Source: JAMLIN01 sp041676645
Lineage (GTDB): Bacteria; Pseudomonadota; Gammaproteobacteria; Burkholderiales; Burkholderiaceae_E
Length of the DNA: 64,000 nucleotides
Assembly: GCA_041676645.1 (NCBI GenBank)
Contig: JBAYRO010000003.1
Span: 40,214 to 104,213 of the forward strand
Direction: 5' to 3'
Position 1 is the first letter of the stretch, and every line of letters begins with the position of its first letter. This document shows positions 60,728 to 64,000 of this stretch, piece after piece. Both the position numbers and the translations under genes were made by a program. The notes below the pieces were generated by a model. That model ran no database searches. It was not told where the DNA came from and saw nothing but the letters and a program-made list of their open reading frames with translations.

Positions 60728-61249
60728 ATGGCCAACAAGGAACCAGTCACTTTCAGGATGGGAACTCGGGTGTTGTTCGTGTGCATGGGCAACATCTGTC
60801 GCTCGGCAACGGCCGAAGGCGTGTTTCGGCACATGGTCCGGCAGGCCGGGCTCGAGGATGTCGTTACCGTCTCCTCGGCGGGCACGCATGCTTATCACGT
60901 CGGCGAGCCGGCGGATCGGCGCGCGCTGGCGACGGCGACCAAGCGCGGTATCGACATCGCCGGGCACCGGGCTACGCGGATCTCCGACCACGATCTCGAC
61001 CAGTACGACCTGGTCCTCGCGATGGACTGGGACAACCTGTCGATGCTGCAGCAGACGGTCGGCAAGCGTCATCACCACAAGCTGCAGCTGCTGATGCGCT
61101 TTGCCACCGAATACGACTCGGCGACCATCCCGGATCCCTTCTATGGCAACCAGTCGGCGTTCGACCAGAGCTTCGACTACATCGAGGATGCCTGCGGAGG
61201 CCTGCTGGAGCTGGTCAAGCGCCGCGCCACGCAGGTTGCGGCGGCCTGA
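60728..61249 (+). CDS. Low-molecular-weight protein-tyrosine phosphatase
   Basis: The 173-residue protein has the active-site loop Cys19-MGNIC-Arg25-Ser (CX5R) and the general-acid Asp in DPFYG, the two hallmarks of LMW phosphatases. It also carries SSAGTHAYHVGEPADRRA and VLAMDWDN. It may dephosphorylate a tyrosine kinase involved in exopolysaccharide export or another signalling target; none is adjacent. The first ATG is used; ATG 60758, eleven codons in, gives a more typical N-terminus and is possible. The uvrB-to-phosphatase gap is AT-rich. Confidence 0.9.
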   Translation: MANKEPVTFRMGTRVLFVCMGNICRSATAEGVFRHMVRQAGLEDVVTVSSAGTHAYHVGEPADRRALATATKRGIDIAGHRATRISDHDLDQYDLVLAMDWDNLSMLQQTVGKRHHHKLQLLMRFATEYDSATIPDPFYGNQSAFDQSFDYIEDACGGLLELVKRRATQVAAA

Positions 61250-61368
61250 GAAGGCGCCACTCCGACGGGGCGACGGGCTCCGGTGCGCGCCGCCACCAGG
61301 CGGTCGCGCCCGGGGCCTATTCGTGTTTCCGGCGCCGGCCAAGCACGGCGACCCTGTGAGGCTCCCGG

Positions 61369-61402
61369 ATACTTGACTAATTTAGTCGGATAAGACTATG
61401 GT
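61369..61402 (+). promoter_or_regulatory. iscR promoter with type 1 IscR-binding site
   Basis: At 61369-61393 the sequence matches the type 1 IscR motif, with CTTGACTAATTTAGTCGGAT at its core, an inverted GACTA/TAGTC. The -35 TTGACT (61373-61378) is inside it and a TATGGT -10-like element is 18 bases downstream. Holo-IscR bound here would repress its own gene. Confidence 0.75.
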
Positions 61403-61437
61403 GGGTTCAGCCCCTCAACCTCCCCAGAGGAATCACC

Positions 61438-61965
61438 ATGAGACTTACGACGAAAGGACGGTTCGCCGTCACTGCGATGATCGATCTCGCGTTACGTGAG
61501 CACCAGGGGCCCGTGACACTCGCGGGCATCAGCCAGCGACAGAAGATCTCCCTGTCCTATCTCGAGCAACTGTTCGGCAAGCTGCGTCGCCACGAACTGG
61601 TGGAAAGCACGCGCGGGCCGGGTGGTGGCTACACGCTGGCGCGCGCGGCGCGCGAGATCACCGTGGCCGACATCATCTTCGCGGTCGACGAGCCGCTCGA
61701 CGCGACCCAGTGCGGCGGCAAGGAGAACTGCCACGACGATGGCCCCTGCATGACGCACGAGCTGTGGTCGACCCTGAACCGCAAGATGATCGAGTTCCTC
61801 GATTCGGTTACCCTGCAGTCGCTGGTCGAGCAACAGAAGGACCGGGCCGCGCAGGCCAGGCCGCGCGAGGTCTCGGCCATCAAGGAGCACCGGGCCGCCC
61901 TGGCGTTCCCGACCTCGACGCTGCAGCCGATCAAGTTGTCGAACGGCCGCCTGACCACGGTCTGA
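61438..61965 (+). CDS. iscR: Fe-S cluster assembly transcriptional regulator IscR
   Basis: IscR is an Rrf2-family winged-helix regulator sensing Fe-S cluster status. The 175-residue protein has the recognition domain MRLTTKGRFAVTAMIDLAL and ESTRGPGGGYTLARAA, and cluster ligands Cys92, Cys98, Cys104 and His107 at exactly the E. coli numbers. AGAGGAA precedes the ATG. A type 1 IscR site overlaps its promoter. The C-terminus is longer than in E. coli (EVSAIKEHRAALAFPTSTLQP...). Unlike the usual operon, iscS and iscU do not follow; iscA does. Confidence 0.96.
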   Translation: MRLTTKGRFAVTAMIDLALREHQGPVTLAGISQRQKISLSYLEQLFGKLRRHELVESTRGPGGGYTLARAAREITVADIIFAVDEPLDATQCGGKENCHDDGPCMTHELWSTLNRKMIEFLDSVTLQSLVEQQKDRAAQARPREVSAIKEHRAALAFPTSTLQPIKLSNGRLTTV

Positions 61966-62093
61966 GCGGCCCGCCGCCACGCCACGGGCCGGGGGGGCCG
62001 GGGCGCGGCGGACACGCCAGCCAGGGATCGGGATCCAGGACGCGGGAAACGAACGGAACATCGATTGACAGTACAAGACCAGACGGCATGAAC

Positions 62094-62417
62094 ATGGGTA
62101 TCACGCTTACCAGGGCGGCCGCCGACCATGTCGGGGGCTTCCTGTCGCGCCGGGGCAAGGGCCTCGGCCTGCGGCTCGGCATCAGGACGACCGGCTGCTC
62201 GGGGCTCGCCTACAAGATCGAGTTCGCCGACAGCATCGAGGAAGGTGATCGGGAGTTCGCGAGCAATGGCATCCGCGTCTTCATCGATCCCGAGAGCCTT
62301 CCGTATCTGGAAGGCATCGAGCTCGATTTCGTGAAGGACGGCCTCAACGAAGGTTTTCGGTTCAACAATCCGAACGCCAAGGGCGAGTGCGGCTGCGGCG
62401 AATCCTTCAACGTCTGA
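62094..62417 (+). CDS. iscA: Iron-sulfur cluster assembly A-type carrier IscA
   Basis: IscA delivers Fe-S clusters or iron to apoproteins. The 107-residue protein opens GITLTRAAADHVGGFLSRRGKG and has ligands Cys35 (TTGCSGLAY), Cys99 and Cys101 (GECGCGESF), matching E. coli IscA numbering when started at ATG 62094; ATG 62088 would add two residues. It follows iscR after 128 bases and likely belongs to the IscR regulon, although I see no separate promoter. Confidence 0.93.
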   Translation: MGITLTRAAADHVGGFLSRRGKGLGLRLGIRTTGCSGLAYKIEFADSIEEGDREFASNGIRVFIDPESLPYLEGIELDFVKDGLNEGFRFNNPNAKGECGCGESFNV

Positions 62418-62425
62418 TGTCGTAT

Positions 62426-62446
62426 AGCGCCGGTTCCGGCGGCTTT
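62426..62446. terminator. Small hairpin between convergent iscA and DUF2007 genes
   Basis: AGC-GCCG pairs with CGGC-GCT (one bulge) over a GTTC loop, followed on the plus strand by TT. It lies in the 28-base gap between the two convergent genes and may serve iscA. Confidence 0.35.
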
Positions 62447-62700
62447 CAGTCGCGCGGGTCCCCACCGTCGTCTTCCAGGCCCGGCAGTTCGTCCGGCGGG
62501 ATGTCGTGGCGTAATGCCCTGACGGCGGCATCCCAGTCGTCGACGGGAACCCAGAGGCCGCGCGGCTGCTCCGCCCCGGGCAGGCCCGGGACCGCGAAGG
62601 TGAACTCGTCGCTGACATGGACGACGATGCCGCGTTGCTCGAGGATCGAGCGCATCCTCTGCAGCATCACGATGTCGTAGCTTCGCAGGACGAGGCGCAT
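62446..62700 (-). CDS. DUF2007 putative signal-transducing protein
   Basis: The 84-residue product belongs to the DUF2007 family, with the hallmark pattern VLRSYDIVMLQRMRSILEQRGIVVHV and a later LWVPVDDWDAAVRAL resembling a ferredoxin-like or PII-like fold. The function is unknown. It starts ten bases after the lysS stop, so it is the downstream gene of a lysS operon. Confidence 0.8.
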   Translation of the reverse strand: MRLVLRSYDIVMLQRMRSILEQRGIVVHVSDEFTFAVPGLPGAEQPRGLWVPVDDWDAAVRALRHDIPPDELPGLEDDGGDPRD

Positions 62701-62710
62701 CGACCGGCCT

Positions 62711-64000
62711 TCAGTCGAGGCGCTTCAGGGCCGGGAAGAGCACGACGTCGCGGATGCTGGCGCTGTCGGTGAGCAGCATCACCAGGCGATCGATGCCGAT
62801 GCCGCAGCCGCCGGCCGGAGGCATGCCGTACTCGAGGGCGCGAATGTAGTCCTCGTCGTAGTACATGGCCTCGAGGTCACCGGCTTCCTTGGCTTCGGCC
62901 TGCGCGCGAAAGCGCGCTGCCTGGTCCTCGGGGTCGTTCAGCTCGGAGAAACCGTTGGCGATCTCGCGGCCCGCGATGAAGAGCTCGAAGCGTTCGGTGA
63001 CGCCCGGCCGGGTATCCGATTCGCGGGCCAGGGGCGACACCTCGACCGGGTAGTCGATGATGTAGGTCGGCTGGACCAGCTTCGACTCGGCGATCTCCTC
63101 GAACAGCGCGAGCTGCAGCGCGCCGATACCGGCATCGGCCAGCGCCGGCGTGCTGGTGTCGACCCCGAGCCGGCGCAGGGTCTCGCGCAGCATGGCGGGG
63201 TCGTCGAGCCTGGCGGTGCTGTGCTCCGCGCCGCCGTGGGCCCGGATCGCCTCGACGATCGTCAGCCGGGCGAAGGGCTGCTCGAGGTCGATGCGCTGGC
63301 CCTGGTAGCTGAGCACCGCGCTGCCGGTGGTGGCGAGCGCCGCATCGCGCAGCACCTCTTCGGTGAAGTCCATCAGCCAGCGGTATTCGGTGTAGGCGGC
63401 GTAGAACTCCATCATCGTGAACTCGGGATTGTGCCGCGGGCTGATCCCCTCGTTGCGAAAGCTGCGGTTGATCTCGAAGACCCGCTCGAAACCTCCGACC
63501 AGCAGGCGCTTGAGATAGAGCTCGGGGGCGATGCGCAGGAACATCTCCTGGTCGAGCGCATTGTGATGGGTGACGAAGGGACGGGCCGCTGCGCCCCCCG
63601 GTATGGGATGGAGCATCGGCGTCTCGACTTCGAGAAAGCCGTTGCCGCGCATGAACCGGCGGATCGAATCGATCGTGCGGCTGCGGGTGACGAAGGTGTC
63701 GCGCGCCTCGCCGGTGACGATCAGGTCGACGTAGCGCTGCCGATAGCGGATGTCGGGATCCGCGAGACCATGGAACTTGTCGGGCAGGGGACGCAGGGAT
63801 TTCGTCAGCAGCCGGATCGTGTCGCAGCGCACCGAGAGCTCGCCTTTGCGTGTCTTGAAGAGCATGCCTTCGGCCGCGATGATGTCGCCGAGGTCCCAGT
63901 GCTTGAAGTCGGCGTGTTCCTCGGCCCCGATGCCGTCGTCGTTCATCCAGAGCTGGATCCGGCCGCCGGCGCCGGTGCCCGAGCCGTCCTGCAGGGTGGC
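62711..64000 (-). CDS. lysS: Lysine--tRNA ligase (class II), partial at window edge
   Basis: The visible 429 residues cover most of LysRS; the 5' end lies beyond the window. Present are the late part of the OB-fold anticodon domain (RIQLWMNDDGIGAEEHADFKHWDLGDIIAAEGMLFKTRKGELSV), class II motif 2 FEINRSFRNEGISPRHNPEFT, and motif 3 GCGIGIDRLVMLLTDSASIRDVVLFP. Between the OB-fold strands there is a short Gly-rich insertion (DGSGTGAGGRIQL) where most LysRS have DGSGRIQL. DUF2007 follows ten bases downstream. Confidence 0.96.
   Translation of the reverse strand, partial: ATLQDGSGTGAGGRIQLWMNDDGIGAEEHADFKHWDLGDIIAAEGMLFKTRKGELSVRCDTIRLLTKSLRPLPDKFHGLADPDIRYRQRYVDLIVTGEARDTFVTRSRTIDSIRRFMRGNGFLEVETPMLHPIPGGAAARPFVTHHNALDQEMFLRIAPELYLKRLLVGGFERVFEINRSFRNEGISPRHNPEFTMMEFYAAYTEYRWLMDFTEEVLRDAALATTGSAVLSYQGQRIDLEQPFARLTIVEAIRAHGGAEHSTARLDDPAMLRETLRRLGVDTSTPALADAGIGALQLALFEEIAESKLVQPTYIIDYPVEVSPLARESDTRPGVTERFELFIAGREIANGFSELNDPEDQAARFRAQAEAKEAGDLEAMYYDEDYIRALEYGMPPAGGCGIGIDRLVMLLTDSASIRDVVLFPALKRLD

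Overview
The window is a high-GC (about two thirds G+C) chromosomal segment of a gammaproteobacterium. The evidence is gene order: pilF/pilW-rodZ-ispG-hisS-yfgM-bamB-der is a classical gammaproteobacterial run. It leads straight into hfq-hflX-hflK-hflC-DUF2065-hisZ-purA and, past a tRNA-Leu, rnr-rlmB. The family cannot be fixed from sequence alone; something near the Chromatiales/Xanthomonadales/Nevskiales is plausible. Most genes are tightly packed with stop/start overlaps (ATGA, GTGA, TGATG).

Layout. 1-4.2 kb: end of a PolB-like 3'-5' exonuclease gene, rlmD, a Bax-inhibitor-1 membrane protein, ndk and rlmN. 4.2-12.5 kb: PilW/PilF, RodZ, IspG, HisRS, YfgM, BamB, Der, Hfq. 12.5-22.7 kb: HflX, HflK, HflC, DUF2065, HisZ, PurA, a phosphoribosyltransferase, tRNA-Leu(CAG), RNase R, RlmB. 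22.7-31.3 kb (minus strand): a thermonuclease-like protein and a minor-pilin operon pilE-fimT-pilV-pilW-pilX-pilY1 that ends in a lipoprotein with a TonB-C-like domain. 31.5-35.8 kb: acetoacetyl-CoA synthetase and NADP-malic enzyme. 35.8-41.6 kb: circularly permuted ATP-grasp, alpha-E and transglutaminase genes, an unrecognised gene and a phospholipase D-type enzyme. 41.6-43.1 kb (minus): small acetyltransferase, metallophosphoesterase, small membrane protein.

43.2-54.1 kb is the accessory-looking part. It holds an acyl-CoA ligase and a branched-chain-amino-acid-type (HAAT) ABC transporter with one binding protein, one ATPase pair and two permease pairs. A YtkA/FixH-like periplasmic protein and a diheme cytochrome pair follow; the pair has the ligand pattern of thiosulfate dehydrogenase (TsdB-TsdA). 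54.1-54.9 kb is a low-GC islet with a RelE/ParE-like toxin behind an unusually large putative antitoxin, next to tRNA-Asn(GTT). After the tRNA come a CoA-transferase-like pair lacking the usual catalytic Glu, an aromatic/aspartate aminotransferase, divergent uvrB, a low-molecular-weight tyrosine phosphatase, iscR followed directly by iscA (no iscS/iscU), DUF2007 and lysS, which runs off the end.

Functionally the window mixes housekeeping (rRNA methylation, translation, isoprenoids, envelope assembly, type IV pili, Fe-S regulation) with carbon/CoA metabolism and a probable electron-donor module (thiosulfate to tetrathionate). The points most worth a second look are the dual-permease transporter with its YtkA-like and TsdBA neighbours, the toxin/large-antitoxin islet, the ATP-grasp/alpha-E/transglutaminase set with an extra unknown gene and PLD enzyme, the minimal iscR-iscA locus, and a promoter-hairpin-T6 unit before ndk.
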